64,000 bases of DNA. Source: Macrolepiota albuminosa. Its lineage: Eukaryota; Basidiomycota; Agaricomycetes; Agaricales; Agaricaceae. The notes below the pieces were generated by a model, which was given only the letters and a program-made list of their open reading frames with translations, did not search any database and was not told where the DNA came from. The number at the start of each line of letters is the position of its first letter. The stretch's first letter is position 1. The stretch is taken from the NCBI GenBank assembly GCA_027475525.1, contig JAMWFC010000005.1:1538769-1602768 (forward strand). Reading direction: 5' to 3'. Shown piece by piece: positions 36,461 to 47,767 of the stretch. Position numbers and translations under genes: made by a program.

Positions 36461-39400
36461 ATGGAACAACAAGTCCAGCGCATGCCGCCACGTAACCACT
36501 TCTCGGCACCGAAATGGGACGAGTCCAAGCCACGGGAGCTTTCCCAATATTTCAAGGAATTAGAGTATCTATTCAGGGATTGTAACATTACCGACCACAC
36601 ACAGATGAAGGAGTACGCGGCAAGATACGTATCGTATGACACGGCAGAGACGTGGACAGGTCTTACCGAGTTTGCCGCCTTTGTTCCTGCCGCCCCGCCA
36701 GCTCCAGCTCAAGGCGCTTCGTATGAGGACTGGAAGACGGCAGTAATCCAGCTGTACCCTGGCGCAGAGGAGGCTACCCGATACACGGTAAACGAGCTCC
36801 AGAAACTAGTACAGGAATCGTTCGACAGTGGCACATCGTCTCTTGGCGCATTCTCCACGTATTACCGCGAGTTCCAGAAGATCGCTAGGTGGTTAGTACA
36901 AAACGGCAAGCTCTATATCAACGAGGAACGTCCACGTATTACCGCGAGTTCCAGAAGATCGCTAGGTGGTTAGTACAAAACGGCAAGCTCTATATCAACG
37001 AGGAACGTTGCCTATTTCAGCAAGGCATCCCGACGTCACTGTGGACTCGTATTGCTCGTCGCCTAGAGATAGTTCATCAGGCCCATCACCCTGACGAGCC
37101 CTATAACGTTGCCGACGTCTTTGAAGCCGGTAAATGGGTTCTCAAGGGAACAGACACTGGCGTTGGACTGCAGCGCGCTAGGACGAGCCCACCACCTGAG
37201 CGAACTAACGGTATAATTCCCATCCCGCCTCCTGTTGCCGACTTCGTTAAGAAAGAGGAGCTCAATGCTGCTATTACCGCCGCTGTCGCTTCCGCTATGA
37301 CGCGTATTGAAACCATGATCACCACCAACCTCACTGCTAACCGACCCGCTAACGTACCCGCACCTGGCCCTTGCCACTTCTGTGGGGAAATTGGCCATAC
37401 TATGACTAGAGGACGCTGCGTCCCGCTAACGTACCCGCACCTGGCCCTTGCCACTTCTGTGGGGAAATTGGCCATACTATGACTAGAGGACGCTGCGTAA
37501 CTTTAGAAAACTATATTTGGCAAGGAAGGATTCGACGGGCCATCGACGGCAAGATAGTTCTCACCACTGGCGCCATCATTCCCAACTACCCAGACAAGAA
37601 GTCCTTCCAGGAGCGAGTTGATGAGTGGCATAGGCGCAACCCAGGACAAATCGTTACCGGCACGCTATCTGGCAACGCCAACCCCGACCCTGAACAGGCG
37701 ACCCAACAGCAAATGATCCAGGACAAATCGTTACCGGCACGCTATCTGGCAACGCCAACCCCGACCCTGAACAGGCGACCCAACAGCAAATGATTCATGA
37801 GGTCTTACACTTCGACAGCGTTGGCGACCATCCTACTTTCTCGCAGGAAGAACATATTGCCAAGCTCCAACAGGAGTTGGATTTGCTTAAGAATCAGGTC
37901 TTTGATGGGGTTGAAGTTAAGCAGCCTAAACAACCTCTTAAAGGATACAAGCCAATGCCTCCCGCTAGCAAGTTACCGACTCCTGCTCCTGCCGCACCGC
38001 CTGCCACTACCCCTGCTACTACCTCAGAACCATCGTCGTCCGCTACCGCTCCTGAACCGCCCTTGCCGCCTCTCCATCCCTACTCAGGGATTCCCGACCG
38101 TTATCACGCACCAGCACAACAAAACTTTGCCGCTCCCGAGAAACGTCCTGAGGGTGGTTACCGACCTACCGCGCCAATTTTCGATATAGAGAAATCAAAT
38201 CACGTCTTTAGCCGCATCATGAAAACTGCCGTCACCTTATCAGTAGAAGAACTTTGTAGTATTGCTCCCGACGTCCGCAACCAAGTCAAGACGGCAGTCA
38301 CTCCTCGACGACCCTTGGCGACGACCGTTGCCGAGGTCGAGGATCTCGACGACGCGCTTCCTGGTTTCTCTGTTACCATTGACTCTCCCGACACCAATAA
38401 ACCTCTTGCCGACACCGTTGCTAACGCCACCTCTGTGGATCCGGTGGAGACCTACCTCAGGTCGGTAGACCATGGAGAAGACCCCGCAATCCTTACCGTC
38501 GCTCAAGAATCGCACGCTATTCGCTCAGTCGCGCTAGGTCGGTAGACCATGGAGAAGACCCCGCAATCCTTACCGTCGCTCAAGAATCGCACGCTATTCG
38601 CTCAGTCGCGCTAACCGTAGACAATAAGCACGAGGTAGAAGCAATTGTGGATAGCGGGTCTCAAATCATTTCTATGGCAGCTGAAGTCGCTAACGATCTG
38701 GGCCTTATTTACGACCCTACCATTATACTAAACATGCAGAGTGCTAACGGCACGGTAGACAGATCCCTAGGACTCGCCAAGAATGTGCCGTGCACCCTTG
38801 GCGACATCACGTTTTATCTTCAAATACACATCTTACGTTCACCAGCATACGACTTACTACTCGGCAGACCCTTCGACGTCTTGGCGCGATCAGTCGTCAA
38901 GACAGTTACCGACGAGGAAACGACCCTCACAATTAGCGACCCAAATTCCGGAATCCGACGAACGGTGCCAACGTTCCCTAGGGGACAACGAAAAGGCGCC
39001 CGCGCTAAGCCCCCGGAGTTTACCGACCAACACGCCAACGAGCCTCCCCACCGGTGTTTTCACAGACCATCGAGGAGGTGATTGGCGATGATCACGGAGA
39101 TGTGGCGCTAACGCTGGAATTTGACCATTCAACTGGTCTTGTAACTGTTTTGTCTACTGCTTTTCTTGACGAAGATGTTTTAACTACTTTACCCACTACC
39201 GACGCAGAGCCTTCCCAGAAAAATCAAAACATTACCGACTCCTCTCTTGCCTACTTGTACCTTACTGCTTCTGAATCTTTTCAGAATATTGCGTCTACCG
39301 ACACGTATCTCACTACGCTTCCCGGAGCCTCGTCTCCTGCCGTTCTTGGACTTGCCGCTCCTCAGGCTACAGTTCCCCTTTCCACCTCTGTTTATAACCA

Positions 39401-42400
39401 GGCTAACGCTCCCAAAAGGAAAGGGGTTCAAGTTAAAAAGAAATATAAGCCAGTTGCGCTTAAAACAAAACCCGTCGCTACGCACTCTCCCGAGACGTTT
39501 AGGATTGAGCGCCAGATTATTGGCGACCCTCTTGCCGACATGCCGACTTTATCACCGAATCCGCCACCCTTTCAGCCCACAGGACGTTTTACCGCAGAAC
39601 GCCAGCAGCAGTTCGCCAAGGAGCACGACACAGGATTTTTGACCCCAGATGAGTTGAAAGTCCTTACCGACCTCGTCGCTAAGCAAGATAAAGCCTTTGC
39701 TTGGGAGGACTCAGAACGCGGTAGTCTACGTACAGATTTCTTCCCACCTGTTGTTATCCCGACCATTCCTCACGTGCCGTGGACTGAGCACAACCGACCG
39801 CTACCACCTGGGATCGAAGCCGAGGTCTGCCAAATCATTAGGACCAAGATTAAGTCTGGCGTCTACGAACCCTCCAATAGCTCTTACCGCTCCCGTTGGT
39901 TTTGTGTCCTCAAAAAGAACGGCAACCTACGTATAGTTCACAGTCTTGAGCCGCTGAATAGAGTCACCATACGATACTCTGGCATACCACCTTTCCCTGA
40001 TCACGTTGCCGAGTCCTTTGCCGGGCGCATTTGTGGCGCCACCCTTGACCTCTACGTTGGCTACGACGAACGCCTGATACACCCTTCTTCCCGGGATCTC
40101 ACTACCTTTCAAACTCCGTTTGGCGCCTTGCGCCTAGTCACCTTACCGATGGGCTGGACAAACTCAGTCCCTATATTTCATGACGACATCACTTTCATCC
40201 TCCAACCCAAGATACCGCATAATGTCCTTAGCTTCATTGATGACGTTGGCGTTAAAGGCCCCAAAGACTGGCGACTCGTAAACGGCTTACCGGCGACCCA
40301 TCCCGACAACTCCAACATTCGCTTAGCACTATGGGAGTTCTTCCAGCTGCTCAATCGAGTTCTCCAACATATGAAGTATAGCGGTGGTACGTTTAGCAGT
40401 CACAAACTCCTCCTTTGTGCGCCAAGGTTCAAGATACTTGGTCACATCTGCACTCCCAACGGTCGCATTCCCGACGAGTCTTGCTTAGCACTCCTAGAGC
40501 GATGGGGTCCTTGCCGCGACTTATCTGAAGTCCGCGCCTTTCTTGTCAAAAACTTTGCCCATCGCGCACACACCCTTAACCGACTCACCCGCACTAATGA
40601 GCCCTTCGAATTTGGGCCAGACCAGGTCACTGCCCAACGCGACTTAGTAAAAGCCTTACAAGACGCCAAGCCCCTAGTCCCCATTGATTATACCTCTGCT
40701 GACCCAGTTATCTTGGCGGTGGATACCTCGTACATTGCCGTTGGCTACTTCTTGTGCCAATGCCTTAGCGACAATCAGAAACAGCAACGCTACAACCGTT
40801 TTGGGTCTATCACGCTAAACGACCGGGAATCTCGCTACAGCCAGCCTAAGCTAGAGCTCTATGGACTCTTCAAAACCTTCCGGTCGCTAAAGATGTACTT
40901 GATTGGCGTACGGAATCTGATTGTTGAAGTCGACGCTAGGTACATCAAGGGCATGCTGCAGAATCCCGATATCCAGCCATCCGCTAGCATGAACCGGTGG
41001 GTAGTCGCCATCCTCATGTTTCACTTTGAGTTGGTACACGTCAAGAGCTCTTTCCACGGCCCAGATGGACTCTCTAGGCGACCATGGCAGCCTGGCAACC
41101 TGGCAGTGGACTCACAGGCTGATAGCGATTTCGAGGACTGGATCAACCGCTTACATGGTTTCGTGCACCTCATACAACAGCCAATCCCCCTATTACGACG
41201 GCAACAGCCTAGGACTGGATCGACCGCTTACATGGTTTCGTGCACCTCATACAACAGCCAATCCCCCTATTACGACGGCAACAGCCTACCAGCATCTTTT
41301 TACATCCCATCGTCCCTTACCGCCCTGAGATCTTTAGCGCACCCCTCACATTCTACACGGCAAGCATCCTTGGACAAGACTTGCCTCCAGTAAAAGTCGT
41401 ACAGGAACCCCAGTCGCTAAGAGAAGACAGCAGAAACCTGACCTACGATGCCGTTCCCCGATCCGCCAAAGCAAAGGCAGAAGACAGCCGCTTGTTAATC
41501 GTTGAACAATGGCTACAAGACCTTAAGCGACCCGCAGGCCTTACCGACGAACAATACGCGACCTTTATCCGCTATGCTACCCGCTTCTTCTTTACCGACA
41601 ACCGCCTCTGGCGACGAAATCGAGATGGCGCTCACAAGCTGATCATCAAGCCAGAAAGTCGCTTACGAGTCTTGCGCGCCATGCATGACGAGCTAGGACA
41701 TAGAGGTCTGTACGCTACCCGAGCTTCTCTGTTAGAACGATTCTGGTGGCCACACGCTAGTGCCGACATCGCCTGGTACATCAGGACTTGCCACCTCTGT
41801 CAAATTCAACAAACGCGCCAAGTGCTCATCCCGCCAACCGTTGCAACGCCAGCTCCCCTCTTCAGCAAAATCTACGTCGATACCATGCATATGCCCAAGT
41901 CTGGTCGCCGCCAACCGTTGCAACGCCAGCTCCCCTCTTCAGCAAAATCTACGTCGATACCATGCATATGCCCAAGTCTGGTCACTACAAGTACATCATT
42001 CAAGGTCGTTGCTCGCTAATCCACTGGCCTGAATTTCGAATGCTTCAGAGAGAAAATACCGACGCGGTCGCCAAGTGGCTATTTGAGGACGTCATTTGCC
42101 GTTGGGGAGCGCTAAGAGAAATCGTCACGGATAATGGGACGTGGTCGCCAAGTGGCTATTTGAGGACGTCATTTGCCGTTGGGGAGCGCTAAGAGAAATC
42201 GTCACGGATAATGGTGCACCAATTATCAAAGCGCTAACATATCTCGCCAAGAAGTACAACATCCACCACATTCGAGTATCTGGCTACAACAAGCGCGCCA
42301 ATGGCCTGGTAGAGAGACCACACTTTGATGTTCGGCAAGTGCTCTTTAAGGCAGTCGATGGCGACGAGTCTCGTTGGAGTGAAGCGACTTATTCAGTATT

Positions 42401-43007
42401 TTGGTCGGAAAGAGTTACCATTCGTAAGCGCATGGGTTGTTCTCCCTATTACGTGGCTACTGGCACCCATCTGTTACTCCCTGCCGACATTATAGAAGCG
42501 ACCTATCTTCAGCCAGCACCCAACAGCATCTTAGCGACTACCGACCTTATCGCCAGACGAGCTATTGATCTCCAGCGAAGGAAAGAAGATTTAGAGCGAC
42601 TCCACGAGGTAGTCTTTAGCGCCCGTCGCCAGGCAGCCCTACGATTTGAAACCGAGCATAGCGCCACTATCAAAGATTACAACTTCCCGAGAGGGGCGCT
42701 AGTGCTTATGCGCAACTCCAAAATCGAGACCTCATACAATAAGAAAATGCACCCACGCTATCTTGGACCTTTGGTAGTTATCTCCCGTAACCGTGGAGGC
42801 GCCTACGTGCTCTGTGAATTAGATGGTTCAGTACTACATCGACCTGTTGCCGCCTTTCGCCTATTGCCGTATCTCGCCAGGGAACAACTCGACTTGCCGC
42901 TTGAAGCGCTAGATATCGACACCGCCAAGTTACGAGAACTTGAAGAAACCGAATTATTGGACGATGATGACTTACCGACTCTAGTTGAAGAAGAAGAAAA
43001 TGATTAG
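36461..43007 (+). CDS. Ty3 Gag-Pol polyprotein (frame broken only by 77-bp duplications and one C-run indel)
   Basis: First ATG 36461 (MEQQVQRMPPRNHFSAPKWD), although the frame is open from 36033. Domains in order: capsid (YFKELEYLFRDCNI, LVQNGKLYINEE); zinc knuckle CHFCGEIGHTMTRGRC (near 37470); protease EAIVDSGSQIISMAAE (38640); RT (FCVLKKNGNLRIVHSLEPLN, catalytic FIDDVG at 40215-40235); RNase H (ILAVDTSYIAVGYF, KLELYGLFK); integrase with HHCC finger (HDELGH, CHLCQ) and core (YVDTMHM, VTDNG, NGLVERPH); a C-terminal LGPLVVISRNRGGAY module. Seven 77-bp duplications each shift the frame by two; leaving them out joins all pieces. One more shift at about 39040 is explained by four instead of five C in cctccccacc. 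The corrected product is about 2000 residues in a single frame. Confidence 0.93.
36854..37007. repeat. 77-bp exact tandem duplication in gag
   Basis: 36854-36930 equals 36931-37007. It creates a stop soon after 36931 in the gag frame. Confidence 0.95.
37345..37498. repeat. 77-bp exact tandem duplication across the zinc knuckle
   Basis: 37345-37421 equals 37422-37498; it duplicates the CHFCGEIGH knuckle. Confidence 0.95.
37641..37794. repeat. 77-bp exact tandem duplication in gag
   Basis: 37641-37717 equals 37718-37794. Confidence 0.95.
38459..38612. repeat. 77-bp exact tandem duplication before the protease
   Basis: 38459-38535 equals 38536-38612. Confidence 0.95.
41134..41287. repeat. 77-bp tandem duplication after RNase H
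   Basis: 41134-41210 repeated at 41211-41287 with one A/G difference. Confidence 0.94.
41830..41983. repeat. 77-bp tandem duplication in integrase
   Basis: 41830-41906 repeated at 41907-41983 with one difference at the first base; it doubles the KIYVDTMHMPKSG segment. Confidence 0.93.
42061..42214. repeat. 77-bp tandem duplication in integrase
   Basis: 42061-42137 repeated at 42138-42214 with one C/T difference; it doubles the segment before VTDNG. Confidence 0.93.
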
Positions 43008-43436
43008 AAAAGACAGTACTGATAAGCTCTTATTTTTCTATTACTTACCTTACTTATCTTTCTTGCCGTGACTTACTATACTATATTCAACAGACATTTC
43101 TTTACATAGTCAAGTCGCAGCGCTAGCGTGTCGCCAACGCTTAGCGCCTTGCGCAACTCTCGCCAAGGGTTTTTTGCTATGATGATCTACTGAGCGTTTC
43201 TCTTTTCCTCAAAATTTGTCTAAGTCCCTCACATACTATTGCTCTTGCTAAAAACCTACCTTAGAATACTTGCCGCTTGCCTTCTCCTTGCTCTACTTTC
43301 TCTGCTTTCTGCAACTGCGCTAACTCAGGTTCTGGGACTTATCCGTTCACTTCCAACGAAACGGCAAAAAGGTGTATAACAGGCAGTAACAAAAATAAAA
43401 TATTTACACAAGCGGCCTGTCTACGCTAAGGTCCGC

Positions 43437-45865
43437 TCAATCGCTATCGTCGTCCAACGGCAGGGAACTATCCGATACCGGCAAAGAAGAGTCACGCAGA
43501 GGTAGGAGGTCGCCCAGCAAGATATTATTGGAGGTCTGCCAATCCATGGCGGCTTGGCAGTCGTCCTGGTAGTCGCGGAGAACGCGAAGGCTGCGACCAA
43601 GGTTGGAGTAGCGCAGCCTTAGCGCCATTAGCTGCCCTCGGACTCGTTCCCGCTCCCGACTCATTGTGGCCTCCATCGTTGCCGCTCGCCTCGAATATCG
43701 CTCCAGCATCTCGCGAGGATTTAGCGCTACGACTGGGTAAACGAGATCCTGCCCCAGCTACTGGAAAGCGTTGCCAGTGACCGTCGGCTCCGGCTGAGGG
43801 GTCCAGGCAGGATTAACCCTGGCGATGACGGGGCGTCTTGGCTCCAGCCCGGCAACATCCTCTGGGTCCGACACTTCCCATGGGGCGACATTACCGTAGG
43901 AAGGTAGCCAGCGCCACTGAGGCTCCTCCTGGGCAACTTCTGCCGCTGCCTCCCCTGCTCCTGCTACCACCTCCTTTGCTCCTGCCTCCTCGTCGCCTTG
44001 GCGCTGCGTCGCCAAGGTTTCTTCCTCCTCCTCTTCAGCATCCTCATCCCCTCCTGTTGCAGCCCCCTCTGCCTTCTCCTCCTCCCCCATCTCGACATCG
44101 ATGGGAGCCTCTTCCCGTTCCTCTCGAGGTGCCGTGTCGCCAACCGCTTCCCGCTCTCCCTCCTCCTGCTCCTCGCCAAGGGACCTCGCCGCCAAATGAA
44201 TAGGCGACAAGAGGCCACTTGGGCCTGCCTCAGAATCGCGAGGAGGCAGGCGACTCGCCGCCAACGCCTTCTCGAGGTCCTCCATCTCGGTATCCTTTGG
44301 CGCTGGCGAGGGGGAAGGCGACGACGAGACCACGCGAGGACGTTTTGCTTTGCCCTTCCCCTTGCTTGGGGAAGGGGCTTGTCGTTTTTCTGGGACCGAA
44401 GTCCCTTGGCGCTCTCCAGCGCCTCGATTGCCGACTGTCTCTGACCCATCTCCTTGGCGCGTCGGCAACGCCAAGGAGGCACGTCCAATGGCTGCCATTC
44501 CACCGGCAGCGACCTTTTGCTTCTGACCCTCCACAAACTCCCTTGCCCTCCTCATCAAAACAGCGCGCGAGAACGTTTTCTCGACGAGAGCGTCTGGCAC
44601 GCCGCCACGCTCGCGACTCTTCGCCCCGTCGATAGTACAAGCGCGTTTGAGGGCGCCACAACGATAGCACGGCTGGGCCCCAGTCGGGAACCAACAGCCT
44701 TCTGGGTCGTTATCCGCCCAGCACTTATCACACTAGCGCTATAAGTCAGCAAGAGCTCAAAAAGACAGAAGAGTTACTTGCCGCTCCACGCGCCTCCTTA
44801 AATGCTTGCCGGGTCGCCAGGGAAACGGTCTTCTTTCCCTTCATCTCCTCCATTACGACCCCGGCCTCCTGTCCTTTGTCAAGGACAGCTTCCTCCCGAC
44901 GCGGCAAAAGCAAACCTCGCAGTTCCTTGTCATCAAAGGAACGTTGTGTTGGCGCCTACAGAAACTTAGTAATTCACGTCCAAAGAAAAAAGTACCACTC
45001 ACCGCGTATTGAGGAGCCGCCTTGCGACTCTGTGAATGTCGTTAGCGACCGTCGGCAACGGCAAGCAAAATCAGCACTTACCTTGCGTTTGGAAGCACCT
45101 GCCGGCTTCCTCGGCGAGCCCGACTTGCTAGCCGGCAGCACTGGGCTCGAAGTGCTACCGGCGCGACCTACCTTGCCGGATCCCTCTGCTACCGCCTGCC
45201 TCTCAACGGCAGGCGCCTTCCCCGCGGCAACTTCCTCCATCTCTGCCGCCAACGCTGCCACCCTCTCTCGCTCCTCTATCCCCCTCATAATCTCGCGGGC
45301 GTCCTAGGAAACCTCCTCTTGCCTTGCCGCGATCTCTTCTTCTACCTGCATACGCGCCAAGGGCGCCAACAACTCTTGCTTGCTATGGGGAGACAGATCA
45401 GACCACAGCTAAGTTAGAAATCAAAAATCAGAGATACTTACTCAGGCGCGGGAGCGCTTACTGTCATTGGCAAGGCACCAGACAAAATATCCTCCAACTC
45501 GTCCTCGATTGTAGGGACGGGAGGAGGCGCCTGGCAATTCGATCAGCTAGCGATACGACAGGCAACAAAAGCAACTTACGAAACGGGAGAAGGGCGCTAA
45601 CCACTCGGCGCCAAGATTGTCAACGTACCGCGCACGGCACCACTCCCGCACTTCAATCTCTCTGTCCCAGCCCATGCCAAGGACACGAACCTCGTACCAT
45701 CGCTCAAGAAGTTTCATCACGCCAACGACTAATTTTTGGGGCGCCTCGGCGCCAACGCCCTCAATATGACGGATGAAATTGTTGGCCTTCGCTATGTAGG
45801 CGTACGCCGCCTCTTGGGCAGCCTGAGAGGGAACAGGGGGGCGGAGTTGGAATGCGGAAAGACAT
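43437..45865 (-). pseudogene. Antisense multi-exon gene of the Ty3 element with a Zn2Cys6-like cluster
   Basis: Runs opposite to gag-pol. Start ATG 45865 (MSFRIPTPPP), stop 43439-43437. Six exons in consistent phase: 45865-45580, 45530-45442, 45382-45082, 45020-45003 (18-nt microexon), 44955-44782 and 44732-43437. The intron before the last exon is GC...AG (gcaagt donor); the others are GT...AG. About 720 residues: an N-terminal helical block (AAYAYIAKANNFIRHIEGVG, WYEVRVLGMGWDREIEVREW), a C-x2-C-x8-C-x8-C-x2-C-x6-C cluster (CDKCWADNDPEGCWF...), a basic KGKGKAKRPRVV stretch like a nuclear localisation signal, long acidic runs, and a C-terminal coiled-coil-like block. Breaks: one extra C in a C6 run near the start, TAG at about 45304-45306, TAG at about 43758. 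The TAGs look like C-to-T changes, so decay is recent. Function unknown; a DNA-binding regulator is my inference. Confidence 0.75.
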
Positions 45866-46024
45866 TTTATTTAAAAATGAGCGCCAGGTAAATCAGGGGG
45901 GGGAGAAGTGAAGTCCAAACTTATGCGCTAGGACTATAAACAAAATCTCAAGAACGCACGGACCACATGTCACAAAAGCGGTAACGGTAACCATATTTGG
46001 TGACTGAGGACAGTCAATTTTTCA

Positions 46025-46036
46025 GTTGGGGGGAGA
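46025..46036 (+). promoter_or_regulatory. Polypurine tract of the nested Ty3 element
   Basis: gttggggggagatga-type purine run ending directly at the 3' LTR start; expected primer for plus-strand DNA synthesis. Confidence 0.75.
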
Positions 46037-46318
46037 TGATAGGACCCCATACAGGATCAGCGCATCAACGGCAGGCTACGGCAACGTGGCACCAACTCAA
46101 AATACCTTAGCGCGCGCTAATTATCTAATTTTGGCGATATTTGACGGCCGCGCACGGCAAGAAGCAGATCCGATCAGTGATAGCGCCGATGGCAGACAGA
46201 ATGACAACTGACAGATGGCATCAGTCACTGACGACAGCGCTTAGCGAGAAGTCTGATGATCTATCAAAAACTGACGGACAGCTTGGCGTTTGACCTTGGC
46301 GTCTGACACCGCTTAGCG

Positions 46319-46472
46319 CCTCGATTCGGCGCCTGACATTGCTAAGCACTTTGGACAGACAGAAGGGTGATGAATTGATGGTTTAGCACCGCGATCCTCG
46401 ATTCGGCGCCTGACATTGCTAAGCACTTTGGACAGACAGAAGGGTGATGAATTGATGGTTTAGCACCGCGAT
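46319..46472. repeat. 77-bp exact tandem duplication in the 3' LTR
   Basis: 46319-46395 equals 46396-46472. The 5' LTR has a single copy. Confidence 0.95.
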
Positions 46473-46675
46473 CTGCCGCCTGGTGGTGCCAAGGGTCTTG
46501 AAAAGACGGTAGGGATCTGAAACCGTTGGAGCTACCCCTATGAAATTTTCCAGTTTACTGCACTTTGGCGATGGTTGGTCACTGGCGACGGTGAACTCCT
46601 TGTAGTATATATATTACTTACCGACTTGTACATACACAAGGGACGAATAGACCAGAGTTCACTACTCCCCTTTTC

Positions 46676-46829
46676 TCAGTCTCCCTTACGCTCAAGAGCT
46701 CATTTACGCTACGATCGGCAACGTCAAACTCATCGGCAGTTGCAGACGTTCGTCAGTCTCCCTTACGCTCAAGAGCTCATTTACGCTACGATCGGCAACG
46801 TCAAACTCATCGGCAGTTGCAGACGTTCG
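46676..46829. repeat. 77-bp exact tandem duplication in the 3' LTR
   Basis: 46676-46752 equals 46753-46829. The 5' LTR has a single copy. Confidence 0.95.
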
Positions 46830-47767
46830 CTAATACTCGACATACTCGCACCTTGCAACTATGGCAGGCATTATCGACGCTTAGACTTCGCTAAGCTTAT
46901 CGTGCTCTTGCCGCTTACCTTTGCCGTGTTCGCTTACCGCTCTTTCCTAGGCGCTTTACCTTAGTGCTTTACATTTGCCAACTCCGTTACCGATTTTTAC
47001 CCTTTTTCACAGACGTGTTCTCTGGGACCTGCCCGGGACTCCTCACCACACTTTTAGCGCGCCCAACGCACACTCTTGGTACGGTAACACAATTGCTACA
47101 TTTGTTGCTGACCAAACTTTGGGCGTCATCAACGTCCTCTAGGCGCAGGGGACCCTGTTTTACCCCCTGCTGCCTTTCCTCGTCAGGAAGACGCCGGCCG
47201 TCGTGCCCCGGGCATCTTCTTGGGTGAGGAGGCAGACGATCGACAGGCCCGCATCAGTCGTTCGATGCATGGTCGGCCTCCCATGGTGGGACATCAATTG
47301 TCTTCAGCGGACAAGGTGTTCCCACACAAGGTCAAGCGGGCGTTAGAGGCCGGTATGCTGGAGTATATACCCTTGGACTTGGTGACGGACGACGCCTGTC
47401 GCCACGCGGCAAGGAAACCTCCTGGCCCTGAGTCGGCATTCATTATCTCGAATGGGAAACTTCGTTTACCTAACGCCACTTTCGATGTAACAAAGGAGAG
47501 TAAGCTTTCCTTTGACAACTGGGTCAGCACCAGTATGAATCTCGTGGCTGCTATGCGGAAACATCTCAGAGCTCAGGGGGATCACGGTGCCGGAGGACCC
47601 ATTGCCTTGGAGATTGCAGCTTCGTTCGAAGGTCATTTCAACTACCTTAAGAATTTGCCGGACGCCAGGGTCCAATTCGAGGTGGTGTTTGACTACGACC
47701 GTCGTCTCCGTTCTCTTTTTGTCCTCGAGTCTCATACCTTTCGCATGGATGATTTCCACGCTCATGT

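Larger units (their letters stand above)
35063..47131 (+). mobile_element. Ty3/gypsy retrotransposon with antisense gene, nested in the YR element
   Basis: Two LTRs with TG...CA ends, a primer-binding site after the 5' LTR, a purine tract before the 3' LTR, gag-pol on the plus strand and a spliced gene on the minus strand between pol and the 3' LTR. ACGT flanks both sides (35059-35062 and 47132-47135), a 4-bp target duplication. The length as given is 12069 bp. Ten 77-bp duplications inside it are probably assembly artefacts, leaving 11299 bp. LTRs differ at 12 of 941 positions by my count, all transitions. There is no chromodomain-like tail on the integrase that I can see, unlike the element at 5690-12258. 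Confidence 0.95.
46037..47131 (+). repeat. 3' LTR of the nested Ty3 element
   Basis: 1095 bp as given. It contains two 77-bp duplications (46319-46472 and 46676-46829). Without the extra copies it is 941 bp, the same length as the 5' LTR. Confidence 0.95.

Noticed and set aside
36461..43007. Gag-pol as a chain of eight short overlapping genes with recoding sites
   Set aside because: All but one of the breaks coincide exactly with a 77-bp duplication and vanish when one copy is ignored; the remaining one is a C-run indel.
43838..44744. Plus-strand open frames opposite the antisense gene
   Set aside because: They are Pro/Ar-poor shadows of the GC-rich acidic coding strand; splicing, phase and the cysteine cluster support only the minus strand.
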